Shown: one piece after another, positions 15,201-25,534 of the stretch | Layout: every line of letters starts with the position of its first letter | How positions within the stretch are numbered: the first letter of the stretch is position 1 | Assembly: GCA_963513935.1 (NCBI GenBank) | Contig: OY740776.1 | Location: forward strand, 8,276,724-8,340,723 | From: Aphrophora alni | Lineage: Eukaryota; Arthropoda; Insecta; Hemiptera; Aphrophoridae | Direction: 5' to 3' | Length of the DNA stretch: 64,000 nt | Notes under the pieces: model-generated | The model's database searches: none | Seen by the model: the letters and a program-made list of their open reading frames with translations, nothing else | What the model was told of the DNA's origin: nothing | Translations under genes and position numbers: made by a program

Positions 15201-16029
15201 GTTTACAGAAAGTGGTACTCTTACTAAACATATGAGAGTACACACAGGAGAGAAACCTTACAACTGCACATTATGTAATTCAAAGTTTGCACAAAGAAGT
15301 GATCTTACTAAACATATGAGAGTACACACAGGAGAGAAACCGTATAACTGTGCATTATGTGATTCAAAGTTTGCCCATAGAAGTAATCTTACTACACATA
15401 TGAGAGTACACACAGGAGAGAAACTTTATGACTGCACATTATGTGATTCAAAGTTTGCACTAAGTGGTCATCTTACTAGACATATGAGAGTACACACAGG
15501 AGAGAAACCTTATAACTGCGCATTATGTGATTCAAAGTTTGCACAAAGAGGTGATCTTACTACACATATGAGAGTACACACAGGAGAGAAACCTTATAAC
15601 TGCACATTATGTGATTCAAAGTTTGCACGAAGTGGTCATCTTACTACACATATGAGAGTACACACAAGAGAGAAACTTTATGACTGCACAATATGTGATT
15701 CAAAGTTTGCACAAAGAAGTGATTTTACTAAACATATGAGAGTACACACAGGAGAGAAACGTTATGACTGCACATTATGTGATTCAAAGTTTGCACAAAG
15801 AGGAGATCTTACTACACATATGAGAGTACACACAGAAGAGAAACCTTACAACTGCACATTATGTAATTCAAAGTTTGAACAAAGAAGTGATTTTACTAGT
15901 CATATGAGAGTACACACAGGAGAGAAACCGTATAACTGCACATTATGTGATGCAAAGTTTGCCCAAAGAAGTCATCTTACTAGACATATGAGAGTACACT
16001 CAGGAGAGATGAATCATTCTAGTAAATAA
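3218..16029 (+). CDS. C2H2 zinc-finger protein gene, five coding exons
   Basis: The coding sequence joins 3218-3291, 6831-6888, 8544-8657, 12197-12221 and 13904-16029, giving 2397 nt (798 codons plus stop). Every junction has GT/AG borders and matching phase: a split Trp codon at the first, phase 0 at the second and third, and a split Glu codon at the last. The N-terminal exons encode an acidic, Lys/Glu/Pro-rich segment with repeated KEE/KEEP-like motifs, common in insect multi-finger proteins. The C-terminal exon carries one degenerate and 20 canonical C2H2 fingers joined by TGEKP/TGEKL-type linkers, so the product is almost certainly a nuclear DNA-binding protein; target and role are unknown. 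The start is the ATG one base after the 3216/3217 acceptor. Weak points are the pyrimidine-poor acceptor at 8543 and the donor GAG|GTACCA at 8658. Introns hold several transposons. I recognise the family but not an orthologue. Confidence 0.8.
3292..5339. other. First coding intron, proximal part
   Basis: AT-rich intronic DNA without convincing coding sequence. An (ATT)n microsatellite lies at about 5104-5131. A pair of overlapping opposite-strand ORFs near 4729-5023 resembles nothing I recognise and is treated as chance. Confidence 0.5.
5340..5665. repeat. 54-bp minisatellite, about six units
   Basis: The landmark CTTCCCAACTTGAATGATTG or a close variant starts at 5367, 5421, 5475, 5528, 5582 and 5649. 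Spacing is 54, 54, 53, 54 and 67; the last includes a 13-bp partial duplication. Because 54 is a multiple of three, the minus strand stays open for 92 codons and would read as a repeated [13 protein letters not shown] peptide. I see no evidence that it is translated. Confidence 0.85.
5815..6480 (-). pseudogene. Mariner-like transposase remnant (in zinc-finger gene intron)
   Basis: On the minus strand, about 6270-6170 reads [17 protein letters not shown], matching the conserved segment after the helix-turn-helix of an insect mariner-like (Tc1/mariner superfamily) transposase. About 5925-5820 reads [18 protein letters not shown], then [11 protein letters not shown], matching the FQQDGAT-HTAR region that carries the second catalytic Asp and the following FPGRLISR block. 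Several stops and frame changes interrupt it and the WPPRSPDL block is not evident. It is a dead DNA transposon copy in the first coding intron. TIRs were not identified. Confidence 0.7.
6831..6888 (+). CDS. Zinc-finger gene, second coding exon
   Basis: The 58-nt exon follows TAATAATTGCAG. Its first G completes the Trp codon, and it encodes [19 protein letters not shown] before a GTAATC donor in phase 0. Acidic and Lys-rich composition matches the first exon. A shifted or skipped version would disturb the frame. Confidence 0.65.
6889..8543. other. Second coding intron, no gene seen
   Basis: AT-rich intronic sequence. A C homopolymer of about 15 lies near 8071-8086. Nothing protein-like was recognised. 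Confidence 0.5.
8544..8657 (+). CDS. Zinc-finger gene, third coding exon
   Basis: This is 114 nt (38 codons, phase 0 at both ends), with a VKKEEEL motif like the other N-terminal exons. Being a multiple of three it could be skipped without changing frame. The acceptor (TTGTTAAAG) lacks a good pyrimidine tract and the donor is GTACCA, so the exact borders are less sure than the coding potential. Confidence 0.55.
8787..9601 (+). mobile_element. Mariner-like element, internally deleted, with TIRs
   Basis: The ends form imperfect terminal inverted repeats of about 70 bp: 8787 onward begins CAGGCTCTTCAAAAAG, and the reverse complement of the right end begins CAGAGCATTTCAAAAC. Both contain TTACAACTTT or TATACAACTTT and then TCAGATAACTTACA. 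The element is flanked by TA on each side (8785-8786, 9602-9603), the Tc1/mariner target duplication. Only the C-terminal part of a transposase remains inside. It lies in the third coding intron of the zinc-finger gene, starting about 130 bp after exon 3. Confidence 0.8.
9195..9440 (+). pseudogene. Mariner-like transposase C-terminal remnant
   Basis: The + strand reads [14 protein letters not shown] at about 9270-9311, the WPPRSPDLNPLDFFLWG block that precedes the third catalytic residue in mariner-like transposases. It continues with [19 protein letters not shown] and an amphipathic tail. A preceding stretch has stops. No N-terminal half is present between the TIRs, so the copy cannot encode a transposase. 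Confidence 0.75.
9602..12196. other. Third coding intron, distal part
   Basis: AT-rich and repeat-derived. About 9805-9900 is a copy of a dispersed repeat (landmark GAAGATTAATGACCCAAA), seen again near 32645, 33620 and, weaker, 43760. About 11726-11775 is a copy of a second dispersed motif (GTGAGTGAGAATGTTTATGC). G-runs occur at 10948 and 11201. No coding sequence was recognised. Confidence 0.5.
12197..12221 (+). CDS. Zinc-finger gene, 25-nt microexon
   Basis: A strong pyrimidine tract and TTTTAG acceptor precede the exon and GTAAGT follows it. It encodes DINEEITS plus the first base of a codon completed at 13904. Entering in phase 0 and leaving in phase 1 is exactly what is needed to join the exon at 8657 to the finger frame at 13904. 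Confidence 0.6.
12222..13903. other. Fourth coding intron
   Basis: No transposon or gene was recognised. A 117-codon minus-strand ORF at 12936-13289 is Lys/Ser-rich with homopolymeric runs and is most likely chance. Confidence 0.5.
13904..16029 (+). CDS. Zinc-finger gene, terminal exon with 20 C2H2 fingers
   Basis: The exon begins after TTTACAG at 13903; the frame is open further back to an ATG at 13855, which would be intronic in this model. After a spacer of about 110 residues (with an incomplete CX2C...H motif) comes a degenerate finger in which the first Cys is Tyr. Then follow 20 fingers of the form Y-[D/N]-C-X2-C-X3-F-X5-[L/F]-X2-H-M-R-V-H. The scaffold is nearly invariant while helix positions -1, 3 and 6 vary (for example R/D/S, Q/H/T, E/T/K, L/H/R). 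Two linkers deviate (TREKL, TEEKP). The protein ends 8 residues after the last TGEKP-like linker begins. Long tandem arrays usually bind DNA; specificity cannot be read reliably here. Extreme repeat homogeneity suggests recent expansion or gene conversion. Confidence 0.85.
14305..16004 (+). repeat. 84-bp tandem repeat encoding zinc fingers
   Basis: The landmark CATATGAGAGTACAC recurs every 84 bp from 14305 to 15985, giving exactly 20 periods without an indel. Each unit is one 28-residue finger plus linker. Such arrays are prone to unequal crossing-over and assembly collapse, so copy number may vary between individuals. Confidence 0.95.
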
Positions 16030-16328
16030 GATAACACAGTAAACTCATTTTTGTAAAAGTTTAAAATTATTTTTGGATTATAAATGTTAAGAATACATAA
16101 AATAGTTACTGCATTAAAAGAAGTTACAACATACATAACAAGTCATGGAGATCATATGTAGTTTTTCAAACATAATGTTATTGTACGTAATGGCAAGATG
16201 TATACTTTGTATTTATGTTAAATTATGTTTACGGCTTTTGTTCATTTTATGAAATATTTTATTTAAATGAATTTATTGGAATTGTAACCAAGATGTTTGT
16301 TTGGTATTATTTCTTCATGTTTCTCATT

Positions 16329-16631
16329 ACAGTTTTTTCACCGATCATTGCAGCATCATCAGGTGAAAATTACAGAACAGTAAACAAATTACGTACATTA
16401 ACACAAACACTGGACATTTAGATTGGCTTCTATTCCAACATTGTCAAAGCAGCAAGAAAATGGGTCATTTTCATTTAAATTTAAATAACTTGACGTCCTA
16501 GAAAAGAAGCCAATTTTGTGTCCAATATTTGTGTTGGTGTACATATAATTTTTGGTGTACATATATTGTGTTGTGTAATGACGTGTAATTTTCACCTGAT
16601 GATGTCACATTTATCGGTGAAACTGCCACAC
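16329..16631. mobile_element. Hairpin MITE-like element (about 300 bp)
   Basis: The sequence folds on itself over nearly its whole length. CATCATCAGGTGAAAATTAC at about 16353 has an exact inverted partner ending near 16605. CAGTTTTTTCACCGAT (16331) pairs with ATCGGTGAAACTG (ending near 16628). AACACAAACACTGGACA...TTGGCTTCT (16399-16431) pairs with AGAAGCCAA...TTTGTGTTGG (16503-16536). There is no coding content. Family and target duplication are not resolved. Confidence 0.75.
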
Positions 16632-16706
16632 AAATTTATTTTATTATTTTAATTCTTTTATTTGTTTGTTTATATATGTGAATTATGCTCGTGTGCACTT
16701 TTTTAA

Positions 16707-17116
16707 TATACTGTATACACTATATAAAAAAATATCCTGTCAAATGTATTCAAAAGTTAATACTGTAAAATGTTGTGATGGATAGGATGGGCTGGGCAAG
16801 TAAGACAATGGCGTTAGTAAATAATTTAAATATTTATCAATGTACTTTTACTGTATACACTATATTAAAAAATATCCTGTCAAATTCATTCAAAAGTTAA
16901 TGCTGTAAAATGTTGTGGTGGCTAGGCTGAGCTGGGCAAGTAGTACAACTGCGTTAGTAAATAATTAAATTGTTATTAATGTACTTATACTGTATACACT
17001 ATATTAAAAAATATCCTGTCAAATGCATTCTAAAGTTAACACTGTAAAATGATGTGATGGCTAGGTTGGGCTGGGCAGGTAAGGCAATGGCGTTAGTAAA
17101 TAATTTAAATTGTTAT
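16707..17116. repeat. 140-bp tandem repeat, three copies
   Basis: CTGTATACACTATAT starts at 16711, 16851 and 16990, giving periods of 140 and 139 bp. Each unit continues with AAAATATCCTGTCAAAT, a GTTGTG/GATGTG block and GGCTGGGCAAGTA. The copies differ by a handful of substitutions. It lies in the 3' flank of the zinc-finger gene. Confidence 0.9.
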
Positions 17117-17222
17117 TGAGCATAACATTCCTGCCGTGTCATCTACAAGCACGAATTTTCTGCCTTCTTTCATCTACGTGCATGCTATTCTCGCCGTGGC
17201 GGCAGAAATGTCATGCTCGTCG
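17117..17222. repeat. Short GC-richer repeat cluster with terminal inverted repeat
   Basis: GAGCATAACATTCCTGCCG (17118) is imperfectly inverted relative to CGGCAGAAATGTCATGCTCG, ending at 17219. Inside, a unit of about 32 bp (TCATCTAC...GCAC/GCATG...TTCTGCC/TCTCGCC) is repeated about three times. It directly abuts the 140-bp array and may belong to the same element. Confidence 0.55.
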
Positions 17223-17300
17223 AACTATATATATATACAATTTAAAACTTGTTTCACTTTTGTCATGTACATGTTCTTAGTGTAAATTGTTTTTCATTAA

Positions 17301-17306
17301 AATAAA
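17301..17306 (+). terminator. Candidate polyadenylation signal of the zinc-finger gene
   Basis: This is the first AATAAA downstream of the stop at 16029, about 1.27 kb away. A weaker ATTAAA lies at about 16114. The long 3' UTR this implies would include the MITE and tandem repeats, so the assignment is tentative. Confidence 0.3.
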
Positions 17307-17309
17307 GCT

Positions 17310-18320
17310 TTCAATAACAGTTAATCAAAATAATATTTTTTTACTTGTACTTTTCACATGGCTTTGGATCATTATCGCCTCATTTCAATAATTTTTTAAC
17401 AGCCTTAAAGCTGATTTTTGTTTTTACCAATAAATGTCTGTTATTTTTGGAGAGATGGCAAACAATACATCTTGTTTGGGTTCTTACAGGCTACAATTGA
17501 GCAAAATTAATCATAATTGTTGTCAAATTTTAAGGAAATATTAATTTTGTGTTTTATATCGTCATTAACCACAAATTCTGAAGTATGCATTTTTTTTTTT
17601 AAACTTTCCGAGTAATGACAAAAATATACCCATATACCAAATAAGTTCAGCCTCTATTTAAATATTTTCTCAAAGCCTTTTTGAGTCACGACTAACGATC
17701 TGACATTTTTGTGACGAATAATTTTGATGGATTATTTGGTTTTTAACCAAAATGAGTGAGAAAGTATGTGCAATGTATTTGCAACATTTATTTCTGTTCA
17801 GTTAACTCGACATTACCTTCCTTTAGGAGTTTGGTCAACTCTTCTCCTGACCACTTGACATGCCCTCACAAAATTCACAGAGGCCATCTAACCTATACAC
17901 TACTCCTTTACAGGAGATATCCTGCAGTGTTCAGAGAAGACTCAAGAGAAACTCTCCATCAGTTGTGACCTGCACAAATTATCTAAGGAGCAATAAAAGA
18001 CTGTCCATCTTAAATTATAGTGTAACGACTGTTTACTTATCCCCAGCTTTGAAATTTGGGATAATCGCTATTGATATACAGGGGGGTACTCATATGTAGG
18101 CTAACTGTATAAATAAGTCTTTTTTCATACTTTTATAACAATGTTTCATTGTTGTACAATTATAATTTTAATAACAGATTATTTCTACAATTGAAAAAAT
18201 AAATAAGATGATCTATGAAACAATTAAATTTTATAGATGTTCAAACAAACCGCTATCTTGATTGGCACAATCTTACAGTCTTTCTTGAACTAGTTTTATG
18301 TTATTTAGTGTGCTTGGCTT
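17310..18320. other. Intergenic, partly repeat-derived
   Basis: About 17690-17800 is a diverged copy of the repeat also found near 33920-34020; both share GAATAATTTTGAT and then a GTGAGAA-GT-TGTGCAAT block. The rest is AT-rich with only chance ORFs. Confidence 0.4.
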
Positions 18321-18329
18321 CTCAGAAAA

Positions 18330-18900
18330 CACTTTTCCTAGACTAACCCGAAAAAAATTCCATGGGTGTCAAATCAGTTGATCGTGGAGGCCATTCGATG
18401 AAATTACAACAATCAGTCCATTTACCGGGAAAATCTTGATCCAGTAATTCTCAGACAGTGTAGGGTGGGGCGGCATTTTGTAGAAAAATAACATCATGGA
18501 CATAGTACTGTTTAATTTGCAAGATAGTGTTCATTAACATGTTTTTGTACACATTACAATTGACCGTGTCATAAAAAATTACTAGGCAAAAACACCATCG
18601 CAGTTCATGCTACCCAAAACTATGGCTTCCAGCTGGTTAAGTTGCTTTTCAATTGTTATACAGTGAATAGTAAACACACAATTGTAACGGTTTATAGCAC
18701 CACTTAACTTGAAATTATTGACAGACCACAATACCTTCATCAAAACTATATTTCCTTATCTGCGTTTGTTTAACACAATTTCATAAAACTGGAGGCACTC
18801 TCCAACAAACCATGAACAAGTCCTGAGCGATACAACTTAAAACCATGACCATTTTGCAGCCTCTGTAAAGATCTTGAGATTTCAACTCAATCTTGAAGTT
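18330..18900 (-). pseudogene. Mariner-like transposase remnant
   Basis: The minus strand reads IEWPPRSTDLTPMEFF at about 18405-18352, the diagnostic mariner-like WPPRSPDLTPLDFF block. Just upstream are FPGKWTD and a damaged counterpart of the QQDGAPPH motif (FLQNAAPPYTV). Further upstream is CTKTC-like and other sequence that fits only loosely. Stops and frame changes are frequent. TIRs were not located. Confidence 0.65.
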
Positions 18901-20224
18901 CTTAATCGTGATTTCTTAGGACTTTTCATAAAAGCTTAAGTAACCAACAATGAGTTGGTTATTCCAGTTGAACTCGAGTCCTCTATTCCAATTGAAATGT
19001 ATACTTCAGTCATTACAAGGAGAATATAAGAAAGAGGTAAATAAAAATAGAAAGTTATTTTGTATGAAAATGTACTACAAACTATTTCTTAATTAATACA
19101 GTACATGAATTCCTTTGGCTTATTCTATCATACATTTAAAGACATTACACAATATAATTTAAAAAATCTAAGATATGAGAAAATACTTGCCTTATGTCTT
19201 ATAAATAAATGTAAGGCATTGAACATTAGATCATTGTTTAAATATACATGTTTGTTTTACAAGCTCTAATCTATACTCAACTGTGGGAGATGTTATTGAG
19301 GCAGTATATGGATCAGTTAAAAAAGAAAAAAAAACGTAGAAACCTATGAACAAAAATCAGATGTGAGAAAAAATATCAAAATTTTGATTTGGTCTTAAAC
19401 AGATTTTTGTAACAGTTTTCTAGTGATACACATAAGTGTAAACAACAAAGTTTGACTATTTTTTAAAACCAATATATAGATTATTTAGTACTTTTATAAT
19501 AAATTTTTTAAATATATTTTATTCATAGTTTATTTAAATATAAGTAGAATGATTTTATTTAGTTCAGTAGTAGCACACTAGAGAGATATGATACATATCT
19601 TAAAGTTGTAAACGATACAAGATAACTATGTTATAAGATAGGTATCACTAGTTTGTGTTAAATCGTGTAGTAGTGGTTAAACTTGTGTACACATGTAAAA
19701 TAATGACATCTATTGTAAGATAAATGCATAAGACGACATGCTGTGCCTATATCTTTGCATAGTATCGCTCGGAAATTCAAAGTGACAAGATGTTTGGAGG
19801 TACAAGAGTAATGTTGAAGATTCAAGTTTGTTAATTTCATCAATTAATAGTGTTGGAAAATAACCATTGAATTATAAATTGAAAGACTACCATAAAACTG
19901 ATGTGATAGGTTCAAACGTTAAGTGAAAATTCATATTTTACAAGGTATATAATCATGAGTTGTAATAAAATGGCAACTTTCTGGGTCCATCCTATAAAAT
20001 TCATTAAATTTCTTTTCGTATAGAGATGGTTCACTTGCAACTACTGCGGAATTATGTCATAGCATTAAATTATAGGTATGAAGCCAAAACCTCCTTTTTC
20101 CTGTTTTTTCAAATATCAACACATCACGAAAAAGTCATTCACTAGTAGAGATTTTGATTATAACTGATGAACTGACTTGAAAAATTCCTGCCAACACCAG
20201 AGTAACATTTTTTTTAAACTATAA

Positions 20225-20227
<3 letters not shown>

Positions 20228-20273
<46 letters not shown>
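20228..20273. repeat. (TA)n microsatellite
   Basis: About 22 uninterrupted TA dinucleotides; likely polymorphic. Confidence 0.95.
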
Positions 20274-20274
<1 letters not shown>

Positions 20275-23200
20275 TAAAATTAAACACAAATTTACAATAA
20301 CAATATGATTTCAAATCAACTGATCTATTACATTCTTAAGGATTTTAAAGATGGTTACTATAATGTTGATTAATTTTATTAAATAATGTTCCATACTAAT
20401 ATAACAGATTGCACCAACAAAGATTAAACAGAATAACATAAACTGCCTTAACTTTTTTCTAAAAACCTGTGGGTTACACATTTTGATAACTAATTTAGTA
20501 TAAACCATCTTGAAGTTGTATGTGAAAAGATGGTCATTCTGAGTGAAACTTTAGACTATGTATTTTGAGTATAAATGTTTGATTTTGAGGTTAAAGTTAC
20601 TTGTTTATGAAAATGTAATCCTTAGATATGTTGATTTTTCAGTAAAATTGTATTTGAAGTAATATAAATACAGTAATGCTATACATAGTGAAGTGATATT
20701 AATTAATCAATTTAAATAAACATAACATTTCAGACATGTCATTAGAATTGCTTCATTTGGTGTCTGTTTATTTTCATCTTTTTTTTTCCCCTTAAAAATA
20801 TAATTTATAAGAATGGATGTAGCTAACAAGTAGATATTTCGTAAGTAGTTTTAAATCGTTGTGTTTAACACTCGTAGGAAAAACTATATATTTTGACTAT
20901 ACCTTTTCAAAACTGCCTCAATTTCAAATGTCAAATATCTCAAAACCAATTCAAATGTATTTATAAATAACTTTTCATCATTTATTCACATGTAATGTTA
21001 ATTTTTATTTCTTGTCATAGGTTATTGACAGAGCCAAATTTTACTAAATATTACTTTTTTTTAAATAATAATTCTCCGTTAACTAATGTAATTTTTTAAA
21101 TGATGACTAACTGCTGTAAAATCGAATGCTTATATGTAAGTGTTTACGTTCTTAGCACTAATACATATATCTAAACCTAATGTGGTTTAGACTACACAGT
21201 TTTTCTCCAATATAATATGACTTTACAATTGTTATTTATTTAATTACTAAGAGCCATTTGCAACAACAATGTTTCAATTTGGTTTAATTGTAACATAATT
21301 TAAACTAAACATTGTTTGATCCTTCCATGATTTAATTTGAATCAAGTTGAAATGAACTTCCATACAAAGTGGTATAAACCTCTGAATGAAGTGATTAATT
21401 ATCAAACCATTTATTTATTTTTATTGGGGATTTGAACTTCAGGCCCCTATATAGCAACCAAGACTTATAATGCTTCTAGCAGGGCAAACCAGCCTTTGAG
21501 CCTCCAATGAGACTCAGCAGCTTTTAATTCGCTAGTTATCAGTTTCCTTCCCAGGTAAGGTGTCAGCAATGGCAAATGTCAAACACAGGATTTCCCTTAA
21601 CTGAAAGAAAGTATCGTTTGTTTAAATTAAAGTTTAAAACATTTAATAATCTGACAAAGTTCTAACTAGTATTGTTGTTCGTAGTATGGATGTTTTCAGA
21701 ATACTCAAAAATATGCTTCGGAGGCTATTTATAGCTTTTTAGGCACAGCAAGGTATGCCACCCTTGCCTTGACACTGTATTTAAAACCCGGGTCCTAATT
21801 TTTATTATAATCACTACGTTTTTAGATTTTGAGGAAATTTGAGTTTTTGTTTGTTTTTTTAATCTCATTTAACTTAAAACCAAAGGGTCTGTATAATTTT
21901 TTTTGATGTCCACACTTTGTATTAACTAGTGAATATATTTCATCACGCAATCTATGCTCTCGAAATTCACAAAATCGCTTCAAAAATATGCAGATATGCC
22001 AAGTATTTAGGGATAGGCTCTCTAGGCCTAAACTATGTGATGTCATGGTTACTGAGCCGTTCCACCTTTACCTAGGCGTGTCTTTGACTATCGGACTACC
22101 AAACGTGTCTGATTGTTGGATTATCAAGTGTCAGACCATTGCGAGTGTACTGTAGAACAGGTTTAAACTTTTGTAATCTATTTTATCTTTTGTAATTTAT
22201 CAACTAAAATCCTTTTTAGTATATTATCATATGCTGCTTTAATATCTATAAAGATTACTATAGTGCATTTATTGAGTGTTTAGCAGTGAATAAGTCTGCA
22301 GTAAAATTTAAAAGGCTCAGAGTAGAATATCTGGTCGAAAACAATTTTGAATATCTGAAAGAAAATGGTTAGTTTTATGATACTTTACAAGCCTCTCTTT
22401 AATGATGGAATTCATTAATTTAAGCGTGAAGTTTAATAATGATATAAGGATGATAAGGATAAGTATAATAATGATATAACAGATGTTTTCAGATTATAAT
22501 AACAATCTAAGAAAGAGAAAAGTTGAATATGACAAAACTGCAAGATATTTCATTGTTGCAAATGTAGACAAAAAGAATATTAAAAAAATTTAGAAACAAG
22601 AGTACAAAAATGTTGTAACCTTTGCACCTCAATGTAGCATCATTAAACAGATGTATCACAACCCATGAACACTTCAACTCGAAGGGTTCTTTCCCGTTCA
22701 TAATAGAGGGGTAGACATATTTCACGTCTAAACCCCAACCATTATCACACAGTGTTCATCGTCCTTATTACTTTATTTGCTGTAATTATAGATTCTTTGC
22801 GCATGTTTTCTTCGTACAGGCGTCTATAGAATGTATAAAATGCAGTCATTTTACTTTCAATTAGAAGTAGTTGGTTCACAATTTGAAACAAATTTATAAG
22901 TATAGTACGTTTTTATTTTCCATTTGTTACAAGATTATACAATATAAAATATCAATTTAAAATTTTGTTTATTGCAACATTTTTTACCAACACAAATATA
23001 AACAATAAATTTGATTGCTTGAGTATATTGATACAGTTTCCATCTTAAACTAGCAGATACCTCATGTGCAAATGCTGAATTAAGGTTACTTTCATGAACT
23101 AAGGAAACAAGTACTGATATATTACTATTATTACTATATATTACTACAAGATGGCTGCCTTTTTCAAAGGAAACATAATAGTTATACCACATTATTTAGA

Positions 23201-23687
23201 GAACAAAGTGTTAAGAGAATATAAAAGAAGGCATTGTGAAGATTAAAGTTTTTGCTTTTGGAAAAATATTTATTGTAACATTGAGAACATTTCAAAAAGC
23301 TGAAAACCGTATTGTCTGAAGCAAAATGAACCAACAATATCCGAAAACCAACACCTGAAAAATCATGGCAGCAATTACATATTGGCTTTGCAGACCCTCT
23401 TGTGGGAGATAATTGTTTCTTCATTGATGTTGATGTATATACAAAGTTGATTTTATACCAACCAAGACAACAATGGTAAATCAAACAACTACACCTACTA
23501 CTTGTAAATTTTTTAAATTTTCACAGAGAAGTATAATTACAATTTTTTTTTTTTTTACAGTTATTATATATTATTATCCAAGTTGGATCTTGCTCTTGAA
23601 CGTTAACTTTACTTTAAAATTTAATCGATAACTATTGGAATAAAAATTCAATTCTTTTAACAAGTTCAGTTTAATTAAATCATATTT

Positions 23688-23689
<2 letters not shown>

Positions 23690-23729
<40 letters not shown>
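23690..23729. repeat. Poly(T) run of 40
   Basis: An uninterrupted homopolymer, possibly a relic of a retroposed poly(A) on the minus strand, or an assembly-sensitive slip. Confidence 0.9.
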
Positions 23730-23734
<5 letters not shown>

Positions 23735-25307
23735 CTTAAATATAATATTTTATGTTATAGCACGAGTTAAAATTGAAAAACCATTTATCAATCAATTCTT
23801 AAATTACTCTTTTATCTCGGGCCTTAAAGTTTAGGCTTTTTAAATGTGCAATTATTATACAATTATGGACATATATCTTAAAATTCACAAATCAGCTTAT
23901 ACTATTAATATTAAAAGTTCTTAAACTTCAATTTTTTTTATATTAAAAAAATCTATATATTTACTGAAGTCCAAATGAATGATGTTGGACTTTGTTTAAA
24001 TATCTATTCTTGAAGATAATTAAAAGGTTTGGCACTACCTCAGACTGCTTTCTTTATACTAGCAATAACTCTTGTAGTTTGTTATTTATTCTTCTGATAT
24101 GTTTTGTATTAATTATATTATTGAACTTTTCTATAAAATCTTTCTTTTAAAATTGCTGAATAACGAAAATATTCATTTTTAGAACTGCCATTATTTTTTT
24201 TCAACCATCCCGGGCTACAATGCAGTACCGCCATCATTGGTATATTTTCCGTTATCGGCTTTTTCATATGGCCGTGCACTCAAGCATATCAAATATTTTT
24301 TCCAAAAGTCCTTTAATAGTCGTTTTAAATGGTATATTTACGTTACCCTATAGTTTGTAGACATATCTGTAGTTATAATGGTTTTAAAAAGGTTTTAGTT
24401 CATACACATTCACTTTTTATATATTTATGTTTTTTATACATCGCTGCCTTAGATTTCAATGAATGATAGTTCTAACTACCGCCGCCAGTTCGCACTGTTT
24501 CACTTTATATTGTAATTCGGTCTTAGGTGTAGTAAACAATAAAACTACCCTAATTTATCCTATTCGATCAGTTTGTTAGTTAAATTAATTAATACACAAT
24601 ATATATATTGAATTTGAATTAAAACTAATTATCTAAACTTTAAATAAACTACAAAAGAATAGTAAAATGTACTTACTCAATCATTTTAGGTTATTAAGTG
24701 AAGTTACTGTTATTATTGTTTTTTGAAATGGTAAGTTTTATTTAAATTAGCTGTAGTTATTATAATATGTGCTTTATAATTATTTATTTAAAATTTCCAA
24801 AATCTTGAAGTTAATTAAATTATTAGGCTAGAACGAATTTTCAGGTTATTACATTTAGGCTATAACATGCATCTAAGATCTCACTTTTCTTTTGTCCACA
24901 AATCCCTCAACCCATCATCAATTCATACTGTTTATGATAAATAACATATTTATTATAAATGTTACACAAGGAATCATTCATAAGACTAATGTTTCATATC
25001 ATCTGGCTACCCAAGCTGAACAATTTTCTTAAACTGTAAAAAAATGTTTAATCTGACGTTAAAGGACAATTGAGTTATCCACAACAAACTGAATACATAA
25101 TTTCTTTGTAGTTCTCTACAATACTCAAGATTCACCTAAAACGAATTTTGTCTTTAAAAAATTCTACAATTTTCTACCTACTTCTAAATAGATTGATGTA
25201 ATAATGACTACACAAATCACATATCGATTTTTTAATAAAGCAAAACAAAAAAAAATATGAAATTCGCCTTGTCTACACTGTTGTGACAGTACCGTTATAT
25301 AATTATA

Positions 25308-25383
25308 TATAATGACAGGTTTGGCCAGGTAGCTATATATATAGGCATATATATATAGCTACCTGGCCAAACCTGTCATTATA
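25308..25383. repeat. 76-bp near-perfect palindrome
   Basis: Each arm is 38 bp: TATAATGACAGGTTTGGCC... at 25308 is mirrored by ...GGCCAAACCTGTCATTATA ending at 25383. Reading inward, only the pair 25344/25347 fails to match. The centre is a TA-rich stretch. The arms could extrude a cruciform or be a very short foldback element. A GC-richer segment (25384-25470) starts immediately to the right. Confidence 0.95.
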
Positions 25384-25534
25384 GGCCTTCCGCGCGTCTC
25401 CCGCAAGCCACTGTTATCGCGTGGACTTTGAACCTTCTTATCGCTCGGCAACCTGTACGATGGCCTTGCGGGCCTTGAATTATATGTTTCTTGCTTTCTG
25501 AGAACATCCTTATGACCGTAGTAAAATATGAAAA

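Larger units (their letters stand above)
18901..25307. other. Gene-poor AT-rich region
   Basis: I see no supported gene here. It contains a (TA)n microsatellite at about 20228-20273 and a 40-T homopolymer at 23690-23729, which could be the poly(A) tail of an old minus-strand retroposon although nothing recognisable is attached. ORFs of 60-100 codons occur on both strands and resemble no family known to me. Confidence 0.45.

Noticed and set aside
22507..22725. 72-codon minus-strand ORF suspected to be a transposase piece
   Set aside because: No catalytic motif or family block could be identified.
23182..23484. 100-codon minus-strand ORF
   Set aside because: No recognisable domain, no codon or splice support; kept out of the feature list.
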